From: Bacillus pseudomycoides | GTDB lineage: Bacteria; Bacillota; Bacilli; Bacillales; Bacillaceae_G | DNA length: 64,000 nucleotides | Direction of reading: 5' to 3' | Assembly (NCBI RefSeq): GCF_002551005.1 | Contig: NZ_NVOY01000001.1 | Span: 71,888 to 135,887 of the forward strand | In this document: positions 17,150 to 25,753 of the stretch, piece after piece | Layout of the letters: each line of letters opens with the position of its first letter | Numbering within the stretch: position 1 is the first letter of the stretch | Made by a program: the position numbers and the translations under genes | Notes under the pieces: generated by a model | Databases searched by the model: none | Told to the model about the DNA's origin: nothing | What the model saw: only the letters and a program-made list of their open reading frames with translations

Positions 17150-18621
17150 TTCTTTTCCTGCTCCTTTAACGCTTCCACTAACACAGGACCACGGCTATGT
17201 GATGGATACGGTGCCCCTAATAAATAAGCAAGTGTCGGTGCCATAGAAACGAGACTTTTCTTCTCTTCTATTTTCACACCTTGTTTAATATGAGGACCGT
17301 ACATAAAGAATGGCACAAAACGTTCTCCCTCATCTAAATGACCATGACCACCAATTCCATCTGCCTGTCCATGATCAGCGCAAATAATAAACGTCGTGTT
17401 CTCTGCTTTTCCTGTTTTCTCTAAATGCTCAATAAAATGTTTCACATGCTGGTCTGCTTCATAAATTTTTTGTAAATACTCATCATATAATACGCCGCGG
17501 CTATGCCCCGTTTGATCTGTTGAAATAAGCTGTACAATAAAAAGATCTGGGTCTTGTTCATCCATGATTTGTTTCGCCTTCTCCATAATCTTCCCATCTA
17601 CAACATCATTTTTCATAACAGCTGTAAATGTCTCAACATCGTCACCAAACGCATCAACTAAATGCGCAACAGCTAGCATTTTCCCAGTTTTATCTATTTT
17701 TCGAAGCGAATCAAAAATACTTTCTACATTCACACCATGCTTCCAAACCATGTTCGATTTAATGCCATGCTCAAACGAATATGTCCCTGTAAACATAGAT
17801 GAGAAACATACAACAGTACGAGCTGGATACACTGTTTCCATGTTTAAAAACTCCGTCCCTTTTTTTCGAAGAGAATCTAAATACGGTGTATGCGCTGCTT
17901 CAAAACGATCTTTACGCATACCGTCAATCACAATGACAACTACTTTTTCATTCAGCGCTTCTTTATTTTCAGGCACATTTTCCGTGTAAGTTGGAATTGC
18001 TTTTGGCTGCCAATCAAATAAATTACGATGTAAGATAATTGTATACAGGGCAAGGGCACCGTAAAACGTAAGAATTGTTTTCCAATCTATTGCACCTAGC
18101 GTACCGCCCTCTTGGAAGAAAAGGTAATAATAATACCAAAGCGATAACAATAGTAAAAACTTTGGCATTTGCTCCTGAGCATTACCACTTGTAGAATCAC
18201 TATTCTTTAACACGAGTTTCCAAAAGCGTGTAAAGTTTAGCCAAGACGTTCCAATGCGCAAATGATAATATAACGTTCCCCAAAATAGGATTGTAAAGAA
18301 AAAATATAACCCTAATGCAAATAATAGTAACGGTATATGTACCGTTTTAAAGACGATTAAATAGGCAACGAACGGTAGCCATAAGTAATTTCGTAAAAAC
18401 AACGGAAAATCAAACAAATAATATAAAACGAGCAGCGGAACAATGAATAAAAAACTACTAAAAAAAGCTGGAACAAAACCCGGTTGTCCAAACTGTGAAA
18501 TAGAAAACAACAAAAATGTGCCGAATACAAAAATCGGTGTAAATGGTTTCCCTTCATTTAGTAGGTTCCAACAGCGCGCCGCTACTTTTTCAAATTTTGA
18601 CGCTTTCTTTACTTCTTCCAA
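17146..18621 (-). CDS. Membrane-anchored alkaline-phosphatase-fold phosphodiesterase
   Basis: This 491-residue protein has about five N-terminal membrane helices (up to about residue 200) and a C-terminal type I phosphodiesterase/nucleotide pyrophosphatase domain. Metal and nucleophile motifs are VVIVIDGMRKDRF, TVVCFSSMFTGT (Thr nucleophile region) and ICADHGQADG with a following GGHGH. It may process a phospho-glycan or transfer phosphoryl-polyol groups to an envelope glycan. It overlaps the flippase gene by 13 bp and the GT2 by 4 bp. The family is clear; the substrate is inference. Confidence 0.85.
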   Translation of the reverse strand: MEEVKKASKFEKVAARCWNLLNEGKPFTPIFVFGTFLLFSISQFGQPGFVPAFFSSFLFIVPLLVLYYLFDFPLFLRNYLWLPFVAYLIVFKTVHIPLLLFALGLYFFFTILFWGTLYYHLRIGTSWLNFTRFWKLVLKNSDSTSGNAQEQMPKFLLLLSLWYYYYLFFQEGGTLGAIDWKTILTFYGALALYTIILHRNLFDWQPKAIPTYTENVPENKEALNEKVVVIVIDGMRKDRFEAAHTPYLDSLRKKGTEFLNMETVYPARTVVCFSSMFTGTYSFEHGIKSNMVWKHGVNVESIFDSLRKIDKTGKMLAVAHLVDAFGDDVETFTAVMKNDVVDGKIMEKAKQIMDEQDPDLFIVQLISTDQTGHSRGVLYDEYLQKIYEADQHVKHFIEHLEKTGKAENTTFIICADHGQADGIGGHGHLDEGERFVPFFMYGPHIKQGVKIEEKKSLVSMAPTLAYLLGAPYPSHSRGPVLVEALKEQEKK

Positions 18622-19511
18622 CGATTGTCTTCTCCTTTCTGACTGAAAAATGAGCGTAATTCCATCGGATACAATAGTAATAACATTACGCCCACACCAT
18701 AAGAAAATATAAATTTAAAACCATGACTCATTAACGACCATTGATATGCATCAGATTGCTTGGCTCCTACTGCTTGCAATGCAAATGTCATAACGGTCTC
18801 ATACGTACCAATTCCGCCAGGTGTTAGTTGAAACACTTGTCCAGCAATGGTCACGCTATTTACCCAAACTGCTTGCAAAAATGATAAAGGCTTAGCGATT
18901 TCATAAATTACAAAGCCCTCGCAAATCCAGCTCAGTATAATAAGAAAGAGAATCATTCCACCTTGTAGAGTAAATAATGACTCTTTCAGTTGCTTCCACT
19001 GCTTTTCTGCAAATTGAGGTACTTTCTTATATAAGAGAAATAACAGCACGCTTCCTATACAGACACACGCAAGAATAACAGGAACATTAAGTAAAATATT
19101 TCTCCATAATAGTAACATTCCCGTTGCCCCAAACAGACCGAGAATAAACAAATCTAGTATACGAAGTACAACGACAGATTGCGTTGCCTCTCCTAATGTT
19201 ACTTTCTTCTCTTTTGTAATCACAGCAATGCGAACAGCATCTCCCACTTTTAGCGGAGAAACATGATTAATGAATAAACTGTACAACAGTCCATATAACG
19301 CCTCTTTCATCGTAATACGATGATGAAGGTACAATTTCCACGCATATGCGCGAAATAAAAAAGCGATGCTATACATCATAACGAGAAGCATAATGGTATA
19401 CGGCTGTCTCCATAAATCCTGAAAATGTTTCCATAATGAGGATGCTTCAAACGACCGCCATGACAAAAGTAAAAAGATACATAGCAAGAAAACACCGAAA
19501 ACATTAAACAA
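18609..19511 (-). CDS. Flippase-like integral membrane protein (LPG synthase TM / UPF0104 family)
   Basis: This protein of about 300 residues with eight hydrophobic helices has the family marker HVSPLKVGDAVR and the C-terminal TPGGIGTYE. Relatives are found with glycolipid and polyisoprenoid-sugar pathways and in the membrane half of MprF. The start is uncertain: no ATG is available, a longer TTG frame to 19586 would overlap the epimerase by 83 bp, and I prefer the TTG at 19511, which overlaps it by 8 bp. It is the second gene of the glycan operon. Confidence 0.8.
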   Translation of the reverse strand: MFNVFGVFLLCIFLLLSWRSFEASSLWKHFQDLWRQPYTIMLLVMMYSIAFLFRAYAWKLYLHHRITMKEALYGLLYSLFINHVSPLKVGDAVRIAVITKEKKVTLGEATQSVVVLRILDLFILGLFGATGMLLLWRNILLNVPVILACVCIGSVLLFLLYKKVPQFAEKQWKQLKESLFTLQGGMILFLIILSWICEGFVIYEIAKPLSFLQAVWVNSVTIAGQVFQLTPGGIGTYETVMTFALQAVGAKQSDAYQWSLMSHGFKFIFSYGVGVMLLLLYPMELRSFFSQKGEDNRWKK

Positions 19512-20451
19512 TATTCGGATATTGTTTCGCCCAAGCAACGGTTCGCTCCAACCCTTCTGCAAAAGATACACGCGGCCTATACCCAAGTTGTTCTTGCGCT
19601 TTTGAAATATCTGCCCACGTTGATGTTACGTCCCCTTTTCTATGTGCTTCTTGCCTTACACGCATAAACGGGAAATGTATTTCTAACTGCGTGAGTAATT
19701 CTGTCATTAAAATAGGCGCGTTAGATCCAAGGTTATATACATCACTATGATGTGATTGTAATGTAAGAGCAATTCCTTCTGTAATATCATCGATATACGT
19801 ATAATCACGGCCTGTACCTGTTCCGTACACAACAATTTCTTCCTCGTTTAATAACTTTCGAATGAAGCTTGCAACTGCCATATCCGGACGTCCCCACGGT
19901 CCATACACAGTAAAGAACCGTAAAATATTCATTTGAAATCCGTACATATATTGATACGCATGACAAAGAGATTCTGCACCGTATTTGGATGCAGCATACG
20001 GTGAAAGAACACGACCGTTTGCCATTTCCTCTCGTAAAGGCATTCCTGTCTGCTCCCCATATACAGAAGAAGACGATGCAAAAATAACATGCTTCACATT
20101 TTCTTCTCCGGCACAAGTTAATACGTTGCTTGTCCCTTTTATATTAATATCAACGTAAGCACCTGGTATTTCAAGCGATGGTCTTACGCCTGGAAAGCCC
20201 GCTAAATGAATCACCGCATTGACTTTTTCTTTCTGCATCACAGCCTTCACATCATCTTTTTGCAAAATATCACACTCATAAAATGGGATCTTTCCGGCTT
20301 TCTGTACTTGCTCTAATTGAAAAAGCTTTCTAGACTTTGCATAGTAAGAATGAAAATTATCAAGAAGCACAACTTGCTTACCTTGCCCTAATAATTTCAA
20401 CGCAAGGTGACTTCCGATAAACCCCGCTCCTCCAGTAATTAATACTTTCAT
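19504..20451 (-). CDS. NAD-dependent sugar epimerase/dehydratase (extended SDR, GalE-like)
   Basis: This 315-residue extended SDR has the N-terminal NAD motif GGAGFIGSHLA, the catalytic Ser and YxxxK motif (SSSSVYGE and YAASKYGAE), and the substrate-region motif VYGPWGRPDMA. The last resembles UDP-glucuronate 4-epimerases. The start ATG at 20451 follows AAGGTGGTGA. It is the first gene of the operon with flippase, phosphodiesterase and GT2. The exact nucleotide sugar is uncertain. Confidence 0.88.
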   Translation of the reverse strand: MKVLITGGAGFIGSHLALKLLGQGKQVVLLDNFHSYYAKSRKLFQLEQVQKAGKIPFYECDILQKDDVKAVMQKEKVNAVIHLAGFPGVRPSLEIPGAYVDINIKGTSNVLTCAGEENVKHVIFASSSSVYGEQTGMPLREEMANGRVLSPYAASKYGAESLCHAYQYMYGFQMNILRFFTVYGPWGRPDMAVASFIRKLLNEEEIVVYGTGTGRDYTYIDDITEGIALTLQSHHSDVYNLGSNAPILMTELLTQLEIHFPFMRVRQEAHRKGDVTSTWADISKAQEQLGYRPRVSFAEGLERTVAWAKQYPNIV

Positions 20452-20484
20452 TTTGTTCACCACCTTCTACAACCCTATGCAAAA

Positions 20485-20514
20485 GAAGAAACCTTGTCAA
20501 GACAAGGTTTCTTC
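20485..20514 (-). terminator. Terminator after the iron-linked lipoprotein
   Basis: GAAGAAACCTTG and CAAGGTTTCTTC are perfect 12-base arms with a 6-base loop, separating the Fur-linked lipoprotein from the glycan operon. Confidence 0.8.
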
Positions 20515-20537
20515 AAAAGAATATAGACGTTTCTGTT

Positions 20538-21710
20538 TTATTTCGCTGTTTCCACAACTTTATTTAATGTGGATTCAATTTGCGGCAATAACTTGTCTGC
20601 ATCCTCTTTCTTCTTCGCTTTTACTGCGTCTAAATAAGATTGTGCTGTTTTTGTTAACTCTGCTGTTTGCTGCTCGCCAAGTACTGTTTTTAAATCATTT
20701 TCAATCATGTTAATGAATAAAGCACCTTCTAATGCTGTAACAGGACCTTTATCTTTTCCAAAGTTTTCTTGGCTCTCTTTATATTCACCTAATGCAACTT
20801 TTGCGAATCCACGTACGAACGCTTTATTTACCGCTTTTGCATCAACTGTTTTCACATCTGTTTTTAAATCAAATTGTTTTAAAATAAAGTCTGCTTCTTC
20901 AGGAGCTGCTTTTTTCACATACGGATAGACAGCTTGATAAAATGCCCATCCCTCCGCTTGCTCAACTTTAGCATTTTTCTCATCTTTCTTTGCTTCTTCT
21001 ACCATTTTTGTAGCATAACCGTGCGGCTCAGCGCCCGTTGCAAAGTAGAATGTTTTCATTAACGTTTTATCTACAACTTGCTTGCCAAGAGAAAACGCAA
21101 GTTTATCGCCTTTATCAATTGCTGCGTTCATTTCATCAAAGCCGCCTTTAATTGTAGAAGCCATTTGTGTACCGTATGCCGTATCACGCTTTCCAACTGT
21201 ACCTTCTACACCTTTATAAAACGCAAGTGCTTCTTCCATTTCTTTTTTCACTTCATCTTTTTTACCCCATTTTTCATCTACTTCTTTGAAATCATGGCGC
21301 ATAGATTGGAAGAATTCTTTTTGCATTAATTTATCAAATAGTTGTTTTACAACCATTGGTTCCATTTCTTTCTTTTTCCCTGCTTCTAATGCAGCTGTAA
21401 TTGTTTGATCAATTTGCTCGCTAAATTCTCCATCACGTTGTTGAACAAGAGGTTGTAATTTTTCTTTATATAACTTTGTTACTTTATCAAAGTCAACCTC
21501 TTTGCCGTCTTTTGCTTTTTCAAGCTCCGCTACTCCATCTTTGTAAGCTTGTACAAAATCTGCTTCTTGTTGTTTTGTTTCTTCCTTTTTAGCAGTTTGT
21601 TCTGTCTTTTTCTCTTGTGCTTCAGACTTTTTCGTTTCCTCTTTCGCACAACCTGCAAAAAGTAAAGATGCTACTGCTGCTGCAGATAATACTTTTAACT
21701 TTAACGTCAT
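20538..21710 (-). CDS. Iron-regulated lipoprotein with two FTR1-partner-like helical repeats
   Basis: This 390-residue lipoprotein has the lipobox LFAGC (Cys 21), a Lys/Glu/Gln-rich linker (about 22-50), and two tandem helical domains (about 50-210 and 210-390). Each contains an aromatic motif of the type AFYKGV or AFYQAV following an F-rich helix. The same layout occurs in the FTR1-associated protein at 15584..16339. A Fur-like box lies 26 bp upstream of the start. I infer an iron-binding lipoprotein feeding the FTR1 permease; no named family was recognised with certainty. Confidence 0.7.
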   Translation of the reverse strand: MTLKLKVLSAAAVASLLFAGCAKEETKKSEAQEKKTEQTAKKEETKQQEADFVQAYKDGVAELEKAKDGKEVDFDKVTKLYKEKLQPLVQQRDGEFSEQIDQTITAALEAGKKKEMEPMVVKQLFDKLMQKEFFQSMRHDFKEVDEKWGKKDEVKKEMEEALAFYKGVEGTVGKRDTAYGTQMASTIKGGFDEMNAAIDKGDKLAFSLGKQVVDKTLMKTFYFATGAEPHGYATKMVEEAKKDEKNAKVEQAEGWAFYQAVYPYVKKAAPEEADFILKQFDLKTDVKTVDAKAVNKAFVRGFAKVALGEYKESQENFGKDKGPVTALEGALFINMIENDLKTVLGEQQTAELTKTAQSYLDAVKAKKKEDADKLLPQIESTLNKVVETAK

Positions 21711-21735
21711 GGATTACGTCCCCCTAGAACTCATT

Positions 21736-21754
21736 GATAGTGATTTTCATTATT
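21736..21754. promoter_or_regulatory. Fur-like box upstream of the lipoprotein
   Basis: GATAGTGATTTTCATTATT matches 15 of 19 positions of the Fur consensus GATAATGATAATCATTATC, between the promoter region and the RBS AGGGGGA. Confidence 0.75.
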
Positions 21755-21846
21755 GATAGCTTGATTATAAAAGCAGAGATAACAAGTGTCAACAACATTT
21801 TTGTATCCGTTGTCATATTTACACAAGGTAATTTTAACCAATATAA

Positions 21847-21873
21847 AAAGCCCAGCATCATCTGCTGGGCTTT
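21847..21873 (-). terminator. Terminator after trxA
   Basis: AAAGCCCAGCA and TGCTGGGCTTT pair around a 5-base loop just after the trxA stop codon. Confidence 0.9.
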
Positions 21874-21878
21874 CGGAA

Positions 21879-22193
21879 TTAGAAGTGTTTAGATACTAAT
21901 TCAGCTAACGCTTCTTTCGGTTTGTAACCTAATGCTTGATCAACCACTTGACCATCTTTTAATACAAAAAGAGCTGGGATGCTCATTACTTCGAATTTAC
22001 GAGCTGTTTCTTGGTTTTCATCCACATCTACTTTTACTACTTTTACTTTATCGCCTAATTCTGCATCAATTTCTTCTAATACAGGAGCAATCATTTTACA
22101 AGGGCCGCACCAAGGTGCCCAAAAATCTACTAATACAACACCTTCGCTTGCTTCAGCTGCGAAAGTTTGGTCAGTTGCGTTTACAATTGCCAT
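21879..22193 (-). CDS. trxA: Thioredoxin
   Basis: This 104-residue cytoplasmic disulfide reductase has the canonical active site WCGPC (about residues 28-32), the cis-proline region MSIPAL, and full family length. It has a good RBS (AAAGGAGG). It lies after etfA in the B. subtilis order and has its own spacer and terminator. No unusual residue was seen. Confidence 0.97.
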   Translation of the reverse strand: MAIVNATDQTFAAEASEGVVLVDFWAPWCGPCKMIAPVLEEIDAELGDKVKVVKVDVDENQETARKFEVMSIPALFVLKDGQVVDQALGYKPKEALAELVSKHF

Positions 22194-22323
22194 GTTATTT
22201 CCTCCTTTATGAACTTTCTAACCAAAGTATATCATCATCTTATATACGTGGCGAATAATATGTATCGTTAAGTATTTTAACAAATAACTCAACCTTTATA
22301 CTAACAAAAATTCTTTCGAGCGA

Positions 22324-22354
22324 AAAAGCGAGAAGCAGGGGACCTCTCGCTTTT
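22324..22354 (-). terminator. Terminator after etfA
   Basis: AAAAGCGAGA and TCTCGCTTTT arms with an 11-base loop end the beta-oxidation operon on the minus strand. Confidence 0.8.
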
Positions 22355-22403
22355 CTTTATTTATATAGGGGTAATTACTTACTAGGAACTCATTATACGC
22401 AAC

Positions 22404-23381
22404 TTAAGAATGTACTTTTAACTTTTTAAATTCTTCTGTTAGAAGCGGTAATACTTCAAATAAGTCACCAACGATGCCATAGTCAGCTACTTTAAAAATA
22501 TTCGCTTCTGGATCTTTGTTAATTGCTACAATAATCTTTGAGTTAGACATACCAGCTAAATGTTGAATCGCACCAGAAATACCGCATGCAATATATAAAT
22601 CTGGCGTTACAACTTTACCTGTTTGCCCAATTTGCAGTGAATAGTCGCAGTACTCTGCATCACAAGCTCCGCGAGACGCACCAACTGCTCCGCCAAGCAC
22701 ATCTGCTAGTTCTTTTAACGGTTTAAAACCATCTTCACTTTTCACGCCGCGTCCGCCCGCAATAATTACTTTTGCTTCAGAAAGATCGATGCCTTCTGCT
22801 GTTTTACGAACAACCTCTTTAATGACTGTACGTAAATCTTTTACATCGACTGTCATAGAAGAAACATCGCCTGTACGCGCTTCATCTTTTTCAAGCGGTG
22901 CAATATTATTTGGACGAATTGTCGCAAATAATACACCATCTGTTACAATTTTCTTCTCAAATGCTTTACCAGAATAAATTGGACGTGTGAACACAACATT
23001 ACCACCAGCCACTTCTAACGCTGTCACGTCAGAAACAAGACCTGCCTCTAATTTCGCTGCAAGTTTTGGTGATAAATCTTTTCCTAACGCTGTATGTCCA
23101 AACACAATTCCTTCTGGCTTTTCTTCTTCATACACTGCTAGAAATGCTTGCGCATATCCATCAGATGTATACGAAGCTAATTTATCGCTTTCAACTGTCA
23201 CAACGCGATCTGCACCGTAAGAAATGAGTTCTTGTGCGAATGAAGCGACGCTTTCACCTAGTAAAAGACCGACAACTTCCCCGCCTTCTGCAATTGTTTT
23301 TGCGGCTGCTACTGCCTCAAATGAAACGTTACGTAAAGAACCGTCACGAACTTCTCCCATTACTAATACTTTACGAGCCAT
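22404..23381 (-). CDS. etfA: Electron transfer flavoprotein alpha subunit
   Basis: This 325-residue FAD-binding subunit accepts electrons from acyl-CoA dehydrogenases. The C-terminal FAD domain shows GGRGVKSEDGF, GASRGACDA, QIGQTGKVV and the ISGAIQHLAGM motif. It is the last gene of the fadB-etfB-etfA set, 31 bp after etfB, with its own RBS (GGAGGGAAA). Confidence 0.96.
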   Translation of the reverse strand: MARKVLVMGEVRDGSLRNVSFEAVAAAKTIAEGGEVVGLLLGESVASFAQELISYGADRVVTVESDKLASYTSDGYAQAFLAVYEEEKPEGIVFGHTALGKDLSPKLAAKLEAGLVSDVTALEVAGGNVVFTRPIYSGKAFEKKIVTDGVLFATIRPNNIAPLEKDEARTGDVSSMTVDVKDLRTVIKEVVRKTAEGIDLSEAKVIIAGGRGVKSEDGFKPLKELADVLGGAVGASRGACDAEYCDYSLQIGQTGKVVTPDLYIACGISGAIQHLAGMSNSKIIVAINKDPEANIFKVADYGIVGDLFEVLPLLTEEFKKLKVHS

Positions 23382-23412
23382 ATGTTTTCCCTCCTGGATA
23401 TCCTAGTATTTT

Positions 23413-24186
23413 TTAAACTACTTTCGCTTCTGTATGCAATAGCGATACAAGTTCTTTTACTTGATCTTGCAGTTCGCCTTGTAACACTTTTCCAGCATCT
23501 TTCTTAGGAGGTAAATAGATTTCAATTGTTTTTGTTTTCGCTTCTACATCATCTTCATCTAAATCTAAATCATCTAATTCTAAAGTCTCTAGCGGCTTTT
23601 TCTTCGCTTTCATAATACCTGGAAGCGATGGATAACGCGGTTCATTTAAACCTTGCTGCGCTGTTGCTAAAAGAGGTAACGATGTTTCGATGACTTCTGT
23701 ATCCCCTTCTACATCACGCTCGATTTTTACGTTTGTACCGTCAATTTCAAGCTTTGTAATTGTTGTTACATATGGGATATTCAGCGCTTCCGCTACACGT
23801 GGCCCAACTTGTCCAGATGCACCGTCAATTGCTACGTTACCAGCTAAAATTAAGTCAACATCTTTCTCTTTTAAGTACTCAACAAGCACTTTTGCTGTTG
23901 TATATTGATCGCCATTTTCAACATCATCTTCAATGTTGATCAATACCGCTTTATCACAGCCCATCGCAAGTGCCGTACGAAGTTCTTTTTCACTATCTTC
24001 ACTGCCAACAGTAACGACTGTCACTTCACCGCCTTGCGCATCTCTTACTTGAATTGCTTCTTCAATCGCATATTCATCGTAAGGGTTGATGATGAATTCC
24101 GCTTCGCCATCGTAAATTGCACCGTTTTTAATTGCGATTTTTTCTTCTGTATCAAAAGTTCGTTTCATGAGTACGTAGATGTTCAT
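23413..24186 (-). CDS. etfB: Electron transfer flavoprotein beta subunit
   Basis: This 257-residue subunit binds AMP and completes the ETF heterodimer. Family signatures seen are NPYDEYAIEEA, the central VDLILAGNVAIDGASGQVG region and the C-terminal recognition loop preceded by RYPSLPGIMKAKKKP. It is co-transcribed with etfA and fadB. Confidence 0.96.
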   Translation of the reverse strand: MNIYVLMKRTFDTEEKIAIKNGAIYDGEAEFIINPYDEYAIEEAIQVRDAQGGEVTVVTVGSEDSEKELRTALAMGCDKAVLINIEDDVENGDQYTTAKVLVEYLKEKDVDLILAGNVAIDGASGQVGPRVAEALNIPYVTTITKLEIDGTNVKIERDVEGDTEVIETSLPLLATAQQGLNEPRYPSLPGIMKAKKKPLETLELDDLDLDEDDVEAKTKTIEIYLPPKKDAGKVLQGELQDQVKELVSLLHTEAKVV

Positions 24187-24267
24187 TCTATTTACCCCCT
24201 TGTTTTTTTAAAAGGAAAATTTGGTTAATTATAATATTCTGTTAATTTATATTAAAAAAACAGAGAA

Positions 24268-25041
24268 CTACCTGCCGCTAAAAGAAGGCTTTCGTTTTTC
24301 TAAGAACGCTGCTACTCCTTCTCTTCCATCTGCGCTAGTGAACACTTCACCAAATAACTGCGCTTCATGTTGTACTCCTTCATAATAATGAGAAGACTTC
24401 ATTGTTTGCAGCAACTCCAATACAGCGCGGACAGATGCTGCGCTTTTTCCAGCAATCTTTTTCGCTACTTTCAGCGCCTCTTCTAACAATACTTCTTCAG
24501 GGAATGCTCGGTTTGCAAGCCCAATCTCAGCTGCTTCCACACCTGAAATCGGATCGCTTGTTAACATCATTTCACAAGCTTTCGCTTTCCCAACATAACG
24601 TGGTAAGCGCTGCGTCCCCGCAAATCCTGGAATCAATCCTAGCGTTAACTCCGGCAAACCGATTTTTGCAGTCTCACTTACAAAGCGCATATGGCAAGAC
24701 ATCGCAAGTTCTAATCCCCCGCCAAGCGCTGCACCGTGAATTGCCGCAATAATTGGCTTTGAGAATTTTTCAACACGTTCAAAGATCACTTGTCCATGTT
24801 GCGATAATTTCGTTGCCTCTTTTGCTTCTTCAACAGAAGTGAACTCTTTTATATCCGCTCCCGCTGAGAAAAAGCGGCCTTCCCCATGAACAAGTACAAC
24901 GCGCACATTCTCATCCGTTTCCACTGCATCAAGTAGTTCACCAACTTCACTAATAACTTGTGAAGACATCGCATTTGCTGGCGGATGATTAATCTTTACA
25001 ATTGCTATGTAATCCTCCACCGTTACAGATAGGAAATTCAA
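24268..25041 (-). CDS. fadB: Enoyl-CoA hydratase
   Basis: This 257-residue crotonase-fold enzyme hydrates trans-2-enoyl-CoA in beta-oxidation. The oxyanion-hole motifs are [10 protein letters not shown] and [12 protein letters not shown], and the catalytic Glu region is [19 protein letters not shown] choose the TTG at 25041, which has the strong RBS GGGGAGGGAG; the longer frame to 25074 would run into the upstream gene. It lies 17 bp after fadR, as in the B. subtilis fadR-fadB-etfBA operon. Confidence 0.93.
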   Translation of the reverse strand: MNFLSVTVEDYIAIVKINHPPANAMSSQVISEVGELLDAVETDENVRVVLVHGEGRFFSAGADIKEFTSVEEAKEATKLSQHGQVIFERVEKFSKPIIAAIHGAALGGGLELAMSCHMRFVSETAKIGLPELTLGLIPGFAGTQRLPRYVGKAKACEMMLTSDPISGVEAAEIGLANRAFPEEVLLEEALKVAKKIAGKSAASVRAVLELLQTMKSSHYYEGVQHEAQLFGEVFTSADGREGVAAFLEKRKPSFSGR

Positions 25042-25057
25042 ATGTACTCCCTCCCCA

Positions 25058-25645
25058 TTAATTGCGGTAACCACAAGCTGCTACTAATAGCTCATGCACC
25101 GTTTTCGAAATTGCGACCAAATCATATTTATGATCGCTCATTACCCAGTTGGTGACAACTTCATCTACTGTTCCGAAAATCATTTGTCTTGCCACGCGAA
25201 CATTTAAATCCGTACGAAATTCTCCTTGCTTGATGCCAATTTCTAAAATTTCATCAATGACTTGCAAGTACCCTTTCAACACTTCATTAATTTTGAGGCG
25301 TAAGTCTTGGTTGGATTGACGAAGTTCTAGTTGCGTAACGATAGCAAGAGGGTCATTTTGGGAAAGTAAAGAGAAGTGTGTTTCTACCAACATAAATAAC
25401 TTCTCTACAGCGCTTTCAATTCCTGCTGTTTTTTGCCGAATTGTTTCGATAAATTCTCCCATCTTCTCCTGGAATAAAGATATCAATATATCTTCTTTAT
25501 TTTTGAAATATAAATATATCGTTCCATCGGCAACACCAGCTTGTTTTGCTATTTTGGAAACTTGGGCTTGGTGGTATCCATTTTCTGCGATGACAATCAC
25601 CGCTGCATCAATAATTTGGTTATATTTAGGTCGATTCTTTTTCAC
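25058..25645 (-). CDS. fadR: TetR-family fatty-acid degradation regulator FadR
   Basis: This 195-residue repressor has an N-terminal TetR helix-turn-helix (about 10-55, [24 protein letters not shown]) and a C-terminal acyl-CoA-sensing domain. The start is the GTG at 25645 with RBS GAAGGGG, giving the 194-195 residue length known for B. subtilis FadR (YsiA). A FadR-type palindrome lies 26 bp upstream, suggesting autoregulation. Long-chain acyl-CoA is the expected inducer. Confidence 0.93.
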   Translation of the reverse strand: MKKNRPKYNQIIDAAVIVIAENGYHQAQVSKIAKQAGVADGTIYLYFKNKEDILISLFQEKMGEFIETIRQKTAGIESAVEKLFMLVETHFSLLSQNDPLAIVTQLELRQSNQDLRLKINEVLKGYLQVIDEILEIGIKQGEFRTDLNVRVARQMIFGTVDEVVTNWVMSDHKYDLVAISKTVHELLVAACGYRN

Positions 25646-25671
25646 AGTACTATCCCCTTCAAGAAGATGAC

Positions 25672-25689
25672 TGAATGATGATTCATTCA
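25672..25689. promoter_or_regulatory. FadR operator upstream of fadR
   Basis: TGAATGATGATTCATTCA is an almost perfect palindrome matching the B. subtilis FadR consensus (TGAATGA..A.TCATTCA as I recall). Confidence 0.85.
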
Positions 25690-25753
25690 CATTTTAATAA
25701 TACTGACTATTTCAAATATTGTCAATGCTATTCACTCAAAAAAAGAAAGGGCA

